A DNA stretch of 64,000 bases, taken from Yponomeuta sedellus (Eukaryota; Arthropoda; Insecta; Lepidoptera; Yponomeutidae). The notes beneath the pieces are model-generated. The model was given only the letters and a program-made list of their open reading frames with translations. It was not told where the DNA came from and did no database searches. The stretch spans positions 10,158,692 to 10,222,691 of the forward strand of contig OW203730.1 of NCBI GenBank assembly GCA_934045075.1, read 5' to 3'. Below are positions 23,793 through 35,173 of this stretch, in pieces. The position numbers and the translations under genes were made by a program. Positions within the stretch are counted from its first letter, which is position 1. The number at the start of each line of letters is the position of its first letter.

Positions 23793-24339
23793 AGCTAATT
23801 TTTTTTAAATAAAATAATATGAGCACAACAATAGTTGATATTTGCCGCTTATTGTCAGTATACTTAGCAATGTGATTATAGCTGCACAATGTCATTCCAA
23901 TAGTATTATCCGCGCAAATTTAATTGGCAACTCTCGCGAAGCGCATTGAATCGTGCAAGGCACCAAGTTAAGTGGCACGCGTTATACCATCTTCATGCGA
24001 TTGGTTACAAAAATACCAAGAATATCAATGAAACAACCATGATATGATTGAACAATGGCGAATCTGAGTCCAACTTTAATACCATAGAAAACTTTAGAAA
24101 AAATTGAATAAAAACGTTAAAAATTATTTTTTTGAGTGTTTTTCCATGTATTAAAAAATGAAATAAATCAAGTTGCTCTATAAATTCAATTTATGCGTGT
24201 CTTGTTGCTACAGCATCTTGATATATAAATTAATTAATGTCTTGTGTGTCTTTCTTTTTCTTCAAACTGGGATACTCTGGGTCCTGGTAGCCAGGCAAGA
24301 ACGTCGTAAACATGTAAATACTAGACTGAGGCCATATGT

Positions 24340-24425
24340 TAAAATTTATGTCGGTCCCAGTGGGAATCTAACCCACGACCTTCGCATGGTAGTCAGACGC
24401 GACGCCGCTTGACCAACGAGGCAGT
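24340..24425 (-). mobile_element. tRNA-like SINE head
   Basis: The minus strand reads GCCTCGTTGGTCAAGCGGCG followed by a B-box-like GGGTTAGATTCCCACTGG. It is similar in layout to the tRNA-headed repeat at 54998. The arms do not pair well enough to call a tRNA gene. Confidence 0.5.
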
Positions 24426-25525
24426 CAAACAAGAATGAACATCCATTACGAAATTAATGTATTAAAACGTTTTAAGGTACCGAAGGCTTTATCCATTGTC
24501 GATGCTAATGAAAAAGTTTCTTCGGAGACACGAATACGCCACACGCGGAAAAGGCTTCCTTCAACGAAGTTAGGGGCTCAACGCACTGCGGCACCGATTT
24601 TCCAAATAACCCATACAGCAGACAGAAGTATTAAGGACAACATGCCTTATTCTTCTTCTTTTCGTGTCAGCAATGCAGCCAGAGAGCCAAATCTCACTTC
24701 ATTAGCAAATAAGTCGTATGCGACGCTAAGACTTATGACTTGGAATTCTACGTAAAAAGTCGAGCGACGGCCAAAATATGTATGTTAAACGCCATGCTAG
24801 ATTGAATTCGAATGAGAAAATAAATGTCTAATATCTCTGTCGAGTTATCTTATCTTATATTTACGCGACAAATGTCAAAGCCGTCGAATATTTTGCGTCT
24901 ACGCTTTCAATTCGCATGGTCGAGAATCGGCTTCCAGTTTCTAATTTTCCTGCCCAATAGTTGGCCACTGCAATTGCAGCAGCGTTGGCCTCTGTTAGGT
25001 CCTCCATAACATGCATTAAAATTAGATTAGTGACGTCGTGCTTAAACTAGGGCGTCAAGTTTGTTACGTTTCAAAAATAGCTAGGAAATATAGTTAATGG
25101 AAAAAAGATAAAATTACTAGACAGTTGTAAAACGGAATTAGATCTAGTAAGTAAACAGAAATAATTACGCCGTTTTAAAACAGCCTGGGCTCAAATCTAT
25201 GCTTATGTTATCAAAGAACATTGCCAATGCTAAGCATATTGAAAAATACATCCTTCCGATTCTTTAGTTGGCAACAGTGCTGGCACGATATGCTAGAGGC
25301 GAGGTTCAAATCCCACTTCGGCCTAAATCATTTTTTTTTCTTTAGGAAGATTTGTAGAAACAAAAACTGGAACATTTCGGGAATATAATACATAGCAAGA
25401 AGTACAGACTCATTACTGACCTAAATCCGAACCTGGACCAGGTTAAGTTTTAATTCAAGTCTCCTCTACCTTATCATAAAAGGCAAGATTCCAAGAAGAA
25501 GGAGCCCTGGTCTTTGGTCTAAACC
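24426..25525. other. gene-free stretch with one 106-aa ORF
   Basis: A 106-codon ORF (24435-24755, plus) is the longest open frame here. It shows no domain, no signal peptide and no family I recognise, so I do not call it a gene. At 25265-25330 there is a weak tRNA-like scrap with GCTGGCACGATATGCTAGAGG. Confidence 0.35.
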
Positions 25526-25600
25526 AAAGACATCATGGCTACACAATTGACGACAGAGTACCAGTTCCTTGTTTGTACTGGCAACCTCGAAAAGCAAGAT
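25526..25600 (+). repeat. dispersed repeat shared with 62570-62660
   Basis: The bases around ACAGAGTACCAGTTCCTTG recur, inverted, at about 62570-62600 with the context ATGGCTACACAA. The 65-aa ORF over it is probably a relic of a transposon rather than a gene. Confidence 0.4.
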
Positions 25601-25944
25601 AGCAGAATTGGTTACCAACCACCGATAGGAGACGGCACTTATGTGCTGAAGGAGATGAAGTTTTGTGTGCTCATAGCTTTAGTCTTACCCGAAGTCTCGC
25701 CGAGCAAGCAAACAAAAAGTAATTTTCCGTAAAATGATATTTCCCACCGAAAGTTCATGTAAATTGTAATTTTCTAAACATGACACCCTAATTTTGGTGA
25801 GCAATTTGGTCGGCGTCGTTGGACTTTGCCATTTTCGTTCGCGCCACTCGTTTAAAAGATAACATGAATAAAGAAGTTAGGGTAAAAACAAGGAGTTTAG
25901 TAACCCGAGGCAATAAGAAGTATAATGTGAATCTTCTATAGTAT

Positions 25945-26121
25945 AAAAATAAATCGCTGAATGTGTTGGTAAGCGCAAATCTCGAGAGCAGCCGAACCGA
26001 TTTCGCTAATTCTTTTTCTAGAATATTCCTTGAAGTACGAGGCTGGTTCTTACGGAAAGAAATATAAAAAATAATAATGAATCAACCTTTAGGCGGTACG
26101 AAGTTCGCTGGGTCAGCTAGT
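25945..26121 (-). repeat. repeat of the 40398 tandem family
   Basis: Minus-orientation single copy of the unit found three times at 40398-40968, including GGCGGTACGAAGTTCGCTGG and CAGCTAGTTA. Confidence 0.65.
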
Positions 26122-26460
26122 TATTTACAAAATGTTAGTCCTGCCCAAGCTTTAGTAGTAATGGATTTCTGAAAAAAATATTTATCTCCTTGGCGGGAAA
26201 AGGAGAAAAATGGTCTCTAAATAATAAACGTCCATCTCAAGAAATTTTACTTACTTATTTTGTAGATTGAACAAAAATACTCCCAAGAAAAAGCGAAAAT
26301 ATATTTTCTAGCTCTATGAAATGAAAACGATAAGAAGCAGTAATGTTGTACAGTTTTTGCAGATAAATTGCTTGAAGGGAAAGTTGCGGGGACATTACAC
26401 TCACTTTCACAGATTCAAAGCTCATGACGCAAGAAAGTAACATAATTGACTCAAACTCTT

Positions 26461-26950
26461 ATGGTATTTTCTAAGGTTAACACGAGTACTAGACATAATT
26501 TAAACTGTTTTTATGATACGCGAGGCAATAGAGATCCGTCGGCATCCAAATTTCAATAGAGATCGTGGTTGGAATATACCGGCAGCATGGGAACCAGTGC
26601 TTAAGTGCATAAGACCCCCTTGCTAAAAGTGTGACTGTAGAGTTAATTTTAATTTCAATTAATAATCAATATTGTTAGTTCATGTAAAATAATTGGTTTA
26701 TAAATTTAATTTTTAACTTCAATTACTAATAATCAATATTGTTGACTTTATATAAAATGATTTACCTATTTTGGAACGTAGCTTCATAATTAACTTTTGT
26801 GATTCTTGCCGAGAGTAGTAAACTAACAGTTAATGCTTTCAAAAAGACGCCTATCACCTCAGTCATCCGAGACCACGGCACCTGTAAAAGTGCCGAAACG
26901 TCGGAAAATTGTAAAAAAAAATATAATAAACGAGTGAAATCCATGTAAAA
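26461..26950 (+). repeat. relative of the foldback at 14428
   Basis: 26463-26512 repeats the flank TTTTCTAAGGTTAACACGAG of the 14428 foldback. 26740-26950 ends in AGTGCCGAAACGTCGG and AATATAATAAACGAGTG. Between them lies the segment with TTAATGCTTTCAAAAAGACG. This may be a longer, non-palindromic member of the same family. Confidence 0.5.
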
Positions 26951-27621
26951 AAAGTTCTAATCAAACCCTTATATTTAACAAACATCTTAGGGGCAAAAAA
27001 CCCCACCGAGGGTTTCGACCTAAAACACACCAGTTTTGATTAACGACTCAGCACTTGAGCCGATCCGAGCCATGCGAAATCCGCCTTCATTACTTAACTC
27101 CCGTCGACACGCTCGTTACTAGTCCAGTTTTGTTTTTACCCTTGTTGTTAGTTACCTCTTAATCCTGAAGGCCACATGTCGGTTACTGCCCGTTTACACG
27201 TTCCTAGAAGGTCAGCAATGGTTAACGTACATAGTTGTTAGCATAATGTTAAGGCGCGTGTAAATACCTAGTCACTAAAAAGTTATTTAGTCGCAAGTTA
27301 TAGGTTTGCGGTATTTTTTATTAAATCACGATTAATAAAGGATTTTCTCAGAGGCAGTTTAAATAGTTGGTGGTAAAGCGAAATACGTAATCACAGATTA
27401 TTATGATCTTTATTCGTGTTTTCCTCTAAATCATTTATAAATTTGAGTTCAAGCCGGTTTATGACAGAAACTCCTCTCATATATCGGGTTTAACTCCGTT
27501 TTAAGAAAGTTTTAGTGAAATTCATTTTTTAAACCGCCACAGTCTCATAAAAATATGATTAGTCAAATCACTCCTCACAGGCAATTTAAATAATATGTAG
27601 CAAAGGAAATGTCAGTCAGCG

Positions 27622-27825
27622 CAGTCACGTAATGGCAGTCGTTAAGCCATGTCAGAGGCCTTATGGGCGGCTTGATAACTTCTGACAGTAAGGCTTGCCA
27701 CGGTCTTACAATCCTCCACCAACCTGGCCTTGGCCCCCGTGGTGAAGTATGGCCTAACCTTCCTGCGATGCAGGAAAAGACCCGTGCCCCAGCAGTGGGG
27801 ACACACAAGGGTTGATATCGATATT
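27622..27825 (+). mobile_element. 5S-like SINE family, 5'-truncated copy
   Basis: Starts near GTAATGGCAGTCGTTAAGCC and ends with the complete tail, AAGGGTTGATATCGATATTG. Confidence 0.78.
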
Positions 27826-28269
27826 GTATAGACAATAATTAGAATTTCTCAATGACCCTTGATGCGCATACAAGGATACATATTAAACGAGTCTAATCGC
27901 GATTATTTATTAGGTACAGTGCTACACAAGAAATAAGTCTCGCGGATGTACCTGCGCATATTTATGACCAAATTTTGGATGTGCGGCAAGTTGATTCTCC
28001 AATCAGATAGTTTCATTTTATGGCAGGCCGCGCGCCCTTGTTGCTATTGGTTGATTCAACGTCATCGATGCAGGTGACTATTAGTTTGGCAATATTAGCG
28101 TGAGCGAAATAGGTAGCGCTACTGCGGCAATCAATTCTGCACCTTAACCGTATCGGTTAAAGGTCACGTTGAATGTACTTATAGCTTCGGGTACTTTCGT
28201 TACACTTCTTCCTAGTCTGCGCGAACGACGATTCCCGAAGGGACTTTTATGATGTGTAGTACTGTAAAA

Positions 28270-28273
28270 CATT
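28270..28273. other. target-site duplication, left copy (CATT)
   Basis: The four bases CATT directly abut the retrotransposon's left end and are repeated at 33264-33267 beyond its right end. A 4-bp duplication fits the usual integration footprint of Ty3/Gypsy integrases. Confidence 0.85.
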
Positions 28274-28708
28274 TGTGGAGATGATGTAGGCACCCACTCC
28301 ACGATAGGTATAGTTTAGTTGAAGTAGAAGTTGGAGATAGCAAGCACAGTTCGACAGTAAGAAAAGGGTTTTAGCGAAGATGAAATGAAGCGCATTATTT
28401 AGAATTGAAGAAAGAATTATATTACAACAGCGAAGCAAAATATATGAACAAAGATTTAAAAGTAATAAGTAGCTACGTAAATTATACAAAGGCAATAAAG
28501 CGCGCGCGAGCTTCGCGGTTCGAGAGCGGTGATACGAGCACGACTGGCGTGTTGGTCCGTCCGCGCGGCCGGCGCGGCCGCAGCTCACGCTTAGGCGCCG
28601 CGGGCGGTGAGGTGCGGCGAGACGGGGAGTGGCTGCATAAAACTTGTTCTTAAGGACGCGTTCACAGGAGCATAAGCGGAGCGGGTATTTAGTCGCTTGA
28701 CCGCTACA
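28274..28708 (-). repeat. 3' LTR of the Gypsy element
   Basis: 435 bp, starting TGTAGCGGTC (at 28708 on the minus strand) and ending CATCTCCACA. It contains a strikingly CpG-rich block (28500-28625) in an otherwise AT-rich window. It is the intact reference for reconstructing the damaged 5' LTR. ORFs read across it are not genes. Confidence 0.92.
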
Positions 28709-28721
28709 TCTTCCCCCCGCC
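28709..28721 (-). promoter_or_regulatory. polypurine tract
   Basis: On the minus strand GGCGGGGGGAAGA lies directly before the 3' LTR, where plus-strand DNA synthesis is primed in LTR retrotransposons. Confidence 0.8.
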
Positions 28722-28730
28722 AGACCGTGA

Positions 28731-31700
28731 CTACGGTCGATAAAAATCGGGCAGCTTGACTCGCCGACCACTTCGTGTTCTTCGCTCTTGGTTCGTGACG
28801 GAAGTGTTAGTGGCGGTGTTGTTGACTGGAATGCTGAACGGTGTGTTTACTTCCTTCATGATGTAAGCGGGCTTGAGTCTATCTATGGAGACGTTTACTG
28901 TTTTCCCACGAACCTTCAAGGTGTAGTACTTCGACTTTCGCTCTATAACTTCGAAGGGTCCAGCATAGGGAGGTTCCAGTGAGCCGCGAACATGATCTTG
29001 ACGTAAAAAAACGTGTGAGGAGTTGTGTAAGTCACGTGGAATGTAGAACGGCGAGTTTCTGTGCCACGAAGTTGGGGTTGGTGCCAGTTTTGCCATGTAG
29101 GAACGGAGTCTAGTAGCGTACTCTGTGATGTCAGCCGCATTGTAGTCGTCTATTGGTGACAGGAACTGGCCAGGTAAAAGAAGAGGCTCACCGTAAACGA
29201 GTTCAGCAGGGGACGCTTGCAGGTCGTCCTTCCAGGTGTTCCTCATGCCCAACAGGACCAGGGGCAGAGCTTCTATCCACTGCGAGGAAGCGTAGCACAT
29301 AATGGACGCTTTGAGCTGACGATGCATGCGTTCGACGATACCGTTAGCAGCAGGATGGTAGGCGGTCGTGCGGAAGTGGCGCGCACCAATCAAGGCAGTT
29401 AGTGCTTTGAAGAGGTGGCTCTCAAACTGACGACCACGGTCGGTCGTCACTCGCACAGGACAGCCGAATCTGGCTACCCAGCCAGAAACAAGGGTGGCAG
29501 CACACGTCTCTGCCGTGATGTTCTTCATTGGGATAGCCTCAGGCCATCGAGTAAATCGGTCGATGACAGTGAGGACATATCTGAAATCAGAAAAAGGCGG
29601 TAATGGCCCTACTATATCGAGGTGGATATGGGAGAACCTCGAGGAAGGGGCTAGGAAGGAGGAAAGGGGGGAAATGGTATGTCGGGATATTTTGGATTTC
29701 TGGCAATTCAAGCATTGCCGTGCCCACTCTCTACTATCCTTGCGAATCCCTGGCCAAACAAATCTCTGTGTCACCAGTCGCACCGTAGCTGATCTCCCTG
29801 GGTGGTGTAAATTGTGCAACGTGTCAAAGACTTGCTTGCGCAATTGTGGCGTGATGTATGGTCGAGGAGGTTGAACAGAAGTGTCGCAGTAGACAGGTAA
29901 GTCACAGTCTGCGCTTTTTACCTTTTTGAGCCTCAAGGGAGTGCCATGACGTAAAAGCTCTTGCAGTTCAGGGTCATCATTCTGAAGACGTGCGAGGGTC
30001 TCGTAGCCAATGGCTGGAGTGACCTCTTCCACACGGGACAAAGCGTCAGCAACAATGTTGTCCTTGCCTGGTATGTACCTTATGTCTGTCGTAAATTGTG
30101 AGATAAAATCGAGGTACCTGTACTGCCGTGGGGAACATTTGTCTTTATTCATAGAAAAGGCAAAGGTGAGAGGTTTGTGGTCTGTAAAGACGGTAAATAT
30201 CCTTGCCTCAACCATATGGCGAAAATATTTTATCGCCCCATAAATAGCCAGAAGTTCTCGGTCATACGGACTATATTTTTTTTGAGCAGTGTTCAGCTTA
30301 TGGGAGAAGAAAGCCAGAGGCTGCCAGTTCTTACCGGAACGCTGTTGCAGAACTGCTCCAAGAGCCGTGTCAGAGGCATCAGTAACTATAGCTAGTTCTG
30401 CAGAGGTGTCCGGGTGAGCAAGAAGGGTCGCTTGAGATAACGAAGTCTTGCAGTCGACGAAGGCGTTGAGTCTCTCTGGCGTCATGTCAACAGAATGTGA
30501 ACCTTTCATTTTTGGTCCCGTCAAGGCTTCGTTCAAGGGCGCTTGTAATCGCGCAGCGTTAGGAATGAATCGGCGGTAAAAGTTGAGCATTCCTAAGAAG
30601 CGACGTAGTTCCTTGACGGATTTTGGGACAGGAAACTCCTGGATTGCTTGGACCTTGCTCACAAGTGGTTTTATACCAGCTGCAGATACGTTGAAGCCAA
30701 GAAATTCGACCTCTGGAGCGCCGAGTACACACTTGCTAGTGTTAACAAGGATGCCGTACTGTTTCAGGCGCTGAAATAGTTGACGCAAATGTTCTCTGTG
30801 CTCTTCTACTGAACTTGAAAACACGAGTATGTCGTCAATATAGCCGTAGCAAAAGTTGAGACCAAGAAGTACCTCATCGATAAATCGTTGAAAGGTCTGC
30901 GCCGCGTTCATGAGTCCAAACGTCATGAGTGGAAATTCGAAAAGGCCGAACGGCGTCGTAATGGCCGTTTTCGGTATATCGTCTGGGTTGACGGCAATCT
31001 GGTTGTAAGCCTTTATCAAGTCGCACTTGGAGAAGATAGTACATCCGGAAAGTTGATAAGAAAAGTCATGGATATGACGGATCGGGTACTGGTCAGGGAT
31101 TGTACGAGAATTAAGTGACCGATAGTCGCCACAGGGTCTCCAACCGTCATCTTTCTTTTTGACGAGATGTAGGGCTGAGGACCACGGACTTTCTGAACGT
31201 CTGGCAACTCCACTGGAAAGCATGTCCTCGAATTCTTTTTTAGCTGCCTGCATGCGTATTGGATCGAGGCGACGAGGTTTTGAAGAGACAGGTGGGCCAG
31301 GCGTCGTCCTAATAAAGTGCAAAGTGTTATGCTTAGGAGCCGATAGTATACCTGCCGGTCTGGTGATCTCGGGAAACTCGCGCAACAGTTGATGAAATTC
31401 TGATTCTCCAGTGACGGCTTTTACAGAAGCAAATTCCTCAGAAACTCCAGATGAAGTAGCAGGCGCAGTGAGAGTCGTCAGGTTGTCCACGATCCGTTGA
31501 TTCCGGCAGTCTACTAAAAGATTGTAGTGGATAAGAAAATCAACACCTATTATTGGTTTTGACACGTCAGCTATGGTAAATTTCCATTGGAAGTAGCGTC
31601 TGAGTCCGAAATCAAGGTGGAGTGTTACCGGGCCATATGTGTGGATCACCGAGTTGTTGGCAGCGATTAGATCAAACTTCGACTTGGGACAGGGCGTCTT

Positions 31701-31871
31701 GATGTGGGACCGCGGGAAAACACACAAGTCAGAGCCAGTGTCCACGAGGAACTGCTTCTTCGTCGATCGGTCAGTAACAAACAGACGGCCTGTTGGATGA
31801 GGGCAGTCGTTGGCCGCTACTTGCGACCGCCCTGATAGTTTTCCGCCTTGAAGGTACACGGCTGCTTGCAA
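28731..31871 (-). CDS. pol: Gypsy pol polyprotein (PR-RT-RNaseH-IN)
   Basis: 1046 aa, uninterrupted. In order: aspartic protease with VDTGSD at 43-48; reverse transcriptase with first catalytic Asp at 284 and YIDD at 344-347; RNase H with Asp498, Glu539, Asp564 and a DALSR motif near 609; integrase with an HHCC zinc region (His686/690, Cys720, Cys723) and a DD35E triad Asp752, Asp811, Glu847; and a GPF motif ([11 protein letters not shown]) near 968-978 as in the Gypsy GPY/F module. It copies the element RNA into DNA and inserts it into the genome. The ORF start overlaps the end of gag in another frame, so pol is probably made by ribosomal frameshifting rather than from the first Met. All visible catalytic residues are kept, so it may be active in trans even though the copy's leader is damaged. 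Confidence 0.96.
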   Translation of the reverse strand: MQAAVYLQGGKLSGRSQVAANDCPHPTGRLFVTDRSTKKQFLVDTGSDLCVFPRSHIKTPCPKSKFDLIAANNSVIHTYGPVTLHLDFGLRRYFQWKFTIADVSKPIIGVDFLIHYNLLVDCRNQRIVDNLTTLTAPATSSGVSEEFASVKAVTGESEFHQLLREFPEITRPAGILSAPKHNTLHFIRTTPGPPVSSKPRRLDPIRMQAAKKEFEDMLSSGVARRSESPWSSALHLVKKKDDGWRPCGDYRSLNSRTIPDQYPIRHIHDFSYQLSGCTIFSKCDLIKAYNQIAVNPDDIPKTAITTPFGLFEFPLMTFGLMNAAQTFQRFIDEVLLGLNFCYGYIDDILVFSSSVEEHREHLRQLFQRLKQYGILVNTSKCVLGAPEVEFLGFNVSAAGIKPLVSKVQAIQEFPVPKSVKELRRFLGMLNFYRRFIPNAARLQAPLNEALTGPKMKGSHSVDMTPERLNAFVDCKTSLSQATLLAHPDTSAELAIVTDASDTALGAVLQQRSGKNWQPLAFFSHKLNTAQKKYSPYDRELLAIYGAIKYFRHMVEARIFTVFTDHKPLTFAFSMNKDKCSPRQYRYLDFISQFTTDIRYIPGKDNIVADALSRVEEVTPAIGYETLARLQNDDPELQELLRHGTPLRLKKVKSADCDLPVYCDTSVQPPRPYITPQLRKQVFDTLHNLHHPGRSATVRLVTQRFVWPGIRKDSREWARQCLNCQKSKISRHTISPLSSFLAPSSRFSHIHLDIVGPLPPFSDFRYVLTVIDRFTRWPEAIPMKNITAETCAATLVSGWVARFGCPVRVTTDRGRQFESHLFKALTALIGARHFRTTAYHPAANGIVERMHRQLKASIMCYASSQWIEALPLVLLGMRNTWKDDLQASPAELVYGEPLLLPGQFLSPIDDYNAADITEYATRLRSYMAKLAPTPTSWHRNSPFYIPRDLHNSSHVFLRQDHVRGSLEPPYAGPFEVIERKSKYYTLKVRGKTVNVSIDRLKPAYIMKEVNTPFSIPVNNTATNTSVTNQERRTRSGRRVKLPDFYRP

Positions 31872-32620
31872 TTGCGGGCCTTCTCACCGTAGTTGAAGTG
31901 GTAAAAACAGTGCGGATGATCTGACGGTGGCTGTTTTGGTCTAGAGCGACTGCGTGAGTGACCGTTACGGTTGTACGTGGAGCGTGAGTGTGAGCGTCCG
32001 CCTCGGTTCAGGCGACTAGTAAGCAGTTCTACTTGCTTCCGTAGTTCGCTGATCTCCTTCATCATCTCGCAGTTTGGAGAGGAGGATGTGCTGGCCATGG
32101 CTACCTGAGGACTAGATGGAGCTATTTCATGCACCTTGTCGGCTAACTCACCCTGCTTTTCTAACGGTAAATCGATCTGCAAGGCCAAGATCGTTTGTAT
32201 GTTTTGCGGCAAACGACTGGACCACAGGGTAAACAGGAACTCTGAAGGTACTGCGGGACCGGCTAAATCTTTTAAATGTCGGAGGAATTGCGACGGCTTC
32301 CGATCGCCAAGCTCTTCGTGCACCAGAAGTTGTTTTACGCGCTTTTCTTGTGATGCAGATAGACGCTTAATTTATTCCGTCTTAAGCTTTAAGTACTTAT
32401 CAGTAACTGGTGGTGCCTTAATTACGTCCTTAACCTCCTTAGCATATTGTGGCTCTAGACTAGAAGTGATGTAATAGAATTTTGTTTCATCCACCGTTAT
32501 TTTAGCCAAAGCGAATTGTGCTTCCATTTGTGCAAACCACAAATCTGCATCTTCGGGAGAGAATATAGGCGCCTTTATGCCTACACGGTTCACTTGTTCG
32601 GTTTCTTTGGGCTCACTCAT
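31817..32620 (-). pseudogene. gag: Gypsy gag with one in-frame stop
   Basis: Two open segments (32620-32372 and 32371-31817) are in the same frame and separated by one TAA at 32372-32374. Together they span 268 codons. The N-terminal part (PIFSPEDADLWFAQMEAQF) is the capsid-type domain of arthropod Gypsy Gag. The C-terminal part is Arg/Ser-rich and ends in a Cys/His knuckle, [18 protein letters not shown], for RNA binding. Gag would form the particle shell. The stop should truncate it to 82 aa unless it is read through. The end overlaps the start of pol by 55 bases in a different frame. Confidence 0.85.
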
Positions 32621-32661
32621 AGTAGGTAATATTGAAAAACGCTCACCGCTTATGATTTTGA

Positions 32662-32898
32662 ATTACCGTTATTTCTTTGTCCGTTTCTTTGTCAGTTCGA
32701 CAGAACTGTGCTTGCTATCTCCAACTTCTACTTCAACTAAACTATACCTATCGTGGAGTGGGTGCCTACATCATCTCCACAAATTGGTGACCCCGACTGA
32801 AGAAGAGATCCTGCGTTTCACGGAGTGTAAGGTAGAAGCGGATAACTTTCCTACATTCTTCACACGGCGACATAACGGACAAAGAAATAACGGTAATT
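32662..32898. other. inverted leader segment of the Gypsy element
   Basis: From about 32702 to 32781 the plus strand carries the last part of the LTR (ending CTCCACA), although the element lies on the minus strand. AATTGGTGACCCCGAC, the primer-binding region, and about 90 bases of leader follow. The segment is bounded by inverted copies of AATTACCGTTATTTCTTTG (32661-32683 and 32876-32898). The normal order can be read from the intact 3' LTR, so the segment is inverted with duplication of its boundary. Confidence 0.88.
32782..32802 (+). promoter_or_regulatory. primer-binding site (inverted)
   Basis: TGGTGACCCCGAC starts three bases after the LTR terminus CACA, as expected for pairing with the 3' CCA end of a tRNA. 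The strand is opposite to the element because of the inversion, so it cannot prime in this copy. I do not assign the tRNA. Confidence 0.7.
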
Positions 32899-32912
32899 AC
32901 TTCTTACTGTCG

Positions 32913-33263
32913 TAAGAAAAGGGTTTTAGCGAAGATGAAATGAAGCGTATTATTTAGAATTGAAGAAAGAATTATATTACAACAGCGAAGCAAAATATAT
33001 GTACAAAGATTTAGAAGTAATAAGTAGCTACGTAAATTATACAAAGGCAATAAAGCGCGCGCGAGCGTCGTGGTTCGAGAGCGGTGATACGAGCACGACT
33101 GGCGTGTTGGTCCGTCCGCGCGGCCGGCGCGGCCGCAGCTCACGCTTAGGCGCCGCGGGCGGTGAGGTGCGGCGAGACGGGGAGTGGCTGCATAAAACTT
33201 GTTCCTAAGGACGCGTTCACAGGAGCATAAGCGGAGCGGGTATTTAGTCGCTTGACCGCTACA
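32913..33263 (-). repeat. 5' LTR of the Gypsy element (partial in place)
   Basis: 351 bases match 28358-28708 with six substitutions and no indels. The remaining end of the LTR (about 84 bases) is not contiguous: it lies inverted at about 32702-32781. A short hairpin, CTTACTGTCGTAAG, sits at the break. Confidence 0.92.
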
Positions 33264-33267
33264 CATT
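33264..33267. other. target-site duplication, right copy (CATT)
   Basis: Second copy of the CATT direct repeat that flanks the retrotransposon. Confidence 0.85.
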
Positions 33268-33454
33268 ATTACCTTAATTCCCGACGACGTCGCCAACGTC
33301 CCGTATAATATATAAGTAAGAACAATAAAGTAATATCAATTCGGCTTATGTGCCCGCCCGCCGACCCTAGAAATAAGACCGTAAGTACCTAAACAAGTGA
33401 AATAAAATAAAGAGACTATTTGTATTGTTTCGTAGCATCACTACTAAACCACGC

Positions 33455-33525
33455 CATAGGCTTAATCCTGAGCCCTATTTTATAGAGCTATAACTATAAA
33501 ATAGGGCGCAGGTGAGCCTAGAATG
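33455..33525. repeat. imperfect palindrome
   Basis: The core arms GCCCTATTTTATA and TATAAAATAGGGC (33472-33484, 33495-33507) are perfect. Outer bases (TAGGCTTAATCCTGA / CAGGTGAGCCTA) extend the pairing. Confidence 0.75.
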
Positions 33526-33660
33526 TCCTCAAGTGAACAAATGAGGTGCCTTGTATTTGTCTCAATCATTCGGGTCCCCTATTTCAGTCGGTAAGTGAAT
33601 TTTCACAGTTAAGTAATGTTCTATGACAACAGGTTTTTGGAAGGCAATAAACAAATTGCA

Positions 33661-33942
33661 TTAAAATATGAAAATAACTTTTCTAAATTCCGCTAAAAAT
33701 TCCACATTTCAACGTGTGCTACGTTTCTGTGATGCCTCGTCTTAAGGGCAAACCGCGTCGTGCATTTTCTCACATAAGTATTGGTGCCGGTGGTGGTGTG
33801 TTCGTGTCTTGCTTCTGCTTGAAAAAGTGGGAGGGCGGGCGGTGCGTTAACTAGCCGCATGGTGCTTGTGAGATTTTTGGCGGAATTCAGCAAGTGATTT
33901 TCACATTTTAATGCTATTGTAGATTTCCTCAAAGTAACGCCT
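33661..33942. mobile_element. foldback MITE, GGCGTTACTTTGCGG family (copy 2)
   Basis: Contains AATTCCGCTAAAAATTCC at the left, the GCTTGAAAAAGTGGGAGGG interior in inverted orientation to copy 1, and the terminus complementary to GGCGTTACTTTGAGG at the right. The 85-aa ORF over it is not a gene. Confidence 0.7.
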
Positions 33943-34206
33943 GATTTCACACAATATCTGAAACAAATTGTAAAAAATCAACACATCCGACTGCTAAAAA
34001 GTCTTGCACAAGTCCATTCGGCTATTTTACATTTTGAGACTACTAATCATAAAGACATTTTTACTTATGCATGAAAACCATTATTTTCTTTGTTTTTACA
34101 GTCGGACAACCTAACAACCTAAGAAAACGTTAAGCTCATTTGGGGTGTTGTAGAAAGGTTTTATTGAACCACAAGTAGTACTTATGGAATTATTCTACTC
34201 AATATC

Positions 34207-34292
34207 AACATAACAAACAGCTTTTACAATTATGATTATAAAAGCTGTTTGTTATGTTCTCTACTGCTCGTGTTAACCTTAGAAAATACTAT
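34207..34292. repeat. 20-bp palindrome beside a foldback-family flank
   Basis: Arms AACATAACAAACAGCTTTTA and its complement (34207-34226, 34239-34258) are perfect. Directly beyond them the bases CTCGTGTTAACCTTAGAAAA are the inverted flank of the 14428 foldback family. Confidence 0.75.
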
Positions 34293-34813
34293 AATTATTA
34301 TTATGCTTAGTTTATTAAATACAAACAGTATACATGACATTTTTTTATGAAACTAACTCCTAAAACGCAAAAAAAGAGTATCAACTATTTCATGTATTCG
34401 CTAATGAGTGTAAAAAAACAGTTTGTTTACTACTTGCTCGCTATCGATATTGCGACTTCTGCAGAATGACTTGACTATTAGTGCTGAGAGGACAGGAAGA
34501 ATTAGGCATGCCACTTTATCTAAAAAAAACTACTGCCTTTGTCTAGTATGTAGGAGTTTTATTTTAAGTAAGACAGGTTGGCACTTGACCCCACTTACGT
34601 CTGATGGTATACGAAGACAGGGTCTAAAATGCGACGTATCTGTTAAATGCCGCTTCAAACTAGTTCTAAACCTACCTGTTCAATGCTGGCTTTATCATAT
34701 GTCTCCGGAAACATTGACTAGATCTTCAATAGTGTTTTTATGTGCTCTAGACACTGTTTAGAAATAATCTACCTTAGATATAGAAGGCCTGAATTACCTC
34801 AGTATCTCGTATT

Positions 34814-35036
34814 CGATATCAACCCTTGTATGTGCCCACTGCTGGGGGACGGGTCTTTTCCTGCATCTCAGGAAGGTTAGGCTATACTCCACTACGGGGG
34901 CCAAGTCCGGTTTGTTGAAGAGCTGCGAAACCATGGTGAGACTTACTGTCAAAAGTTATCAAGCCACCCATAAGGCCTCTGACATGATAGCAAGAGCGTC
35001 GGACCAACAGCTTAACGTGGACATCGAAGCACGGAT
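34814..35036 (-). mobile_element. 5S-like SINE family, diverged truncated copy
   Basis: The tail ATATCAACCCTTGTATG and body are recognisable, but with more changes than in other copies. The 5S-like head is missing. Confidence 0.7.
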
Positions 35037-35173
35037 CTCGTCTCTCGTATTCACTCTGATATATGGGTGGTTTGAGAGTTGCGGTTATGTAATTAGTAAT
35101 AAAAATGCCATCTATTTACCTTTACTTTAACGTAGGTATATAGTAAAAAAATTAGATTGAGAAATTGTATGGA

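Larger units (their letters stand above)
28274..33263 (-). mobile_element. Ty3/Gypsy LTR retrotransposon
   Basis: A 4990-bp element on the minus strand. Its order is 5' LTR (right), leader, gag, pol, polypurine tract, 3' LTR (left). Both outer ends give TGT...ACA, and CATT flanks it on both sides. Pol order PR-RT-RH-IN is typical of Ty3/Gypsy. No env ORF follows pol, whose stop lies 22 bases from the 3' LTR. The comparable 351 bases of the two LTRs differ at only six positions, so insertion is recent. Two defects are visible: an in-frame stop in gag, and an inversion at the LTR-leader junction that removes a functional primer-binding site. Confidence 0.95.

Noticed and set aside
24435..24755. 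106-aa ORF as a gene
   Set aside because: No recognisable domain, no splice or promoter evidence, and it lies next to a tRNA-like SINE head.
28247..28771. 174-aa ORF on the minus strand, and its 130-aa relative at 32904-33296
   Set aside because: Both lie across the two LTRs of the Gypsy element and reflect the LTR sequence, not a gene.
29494..31392. ORFs on the plus strand opposite pol
   Set aside because: They are antisense shadows of the pol reading frame.
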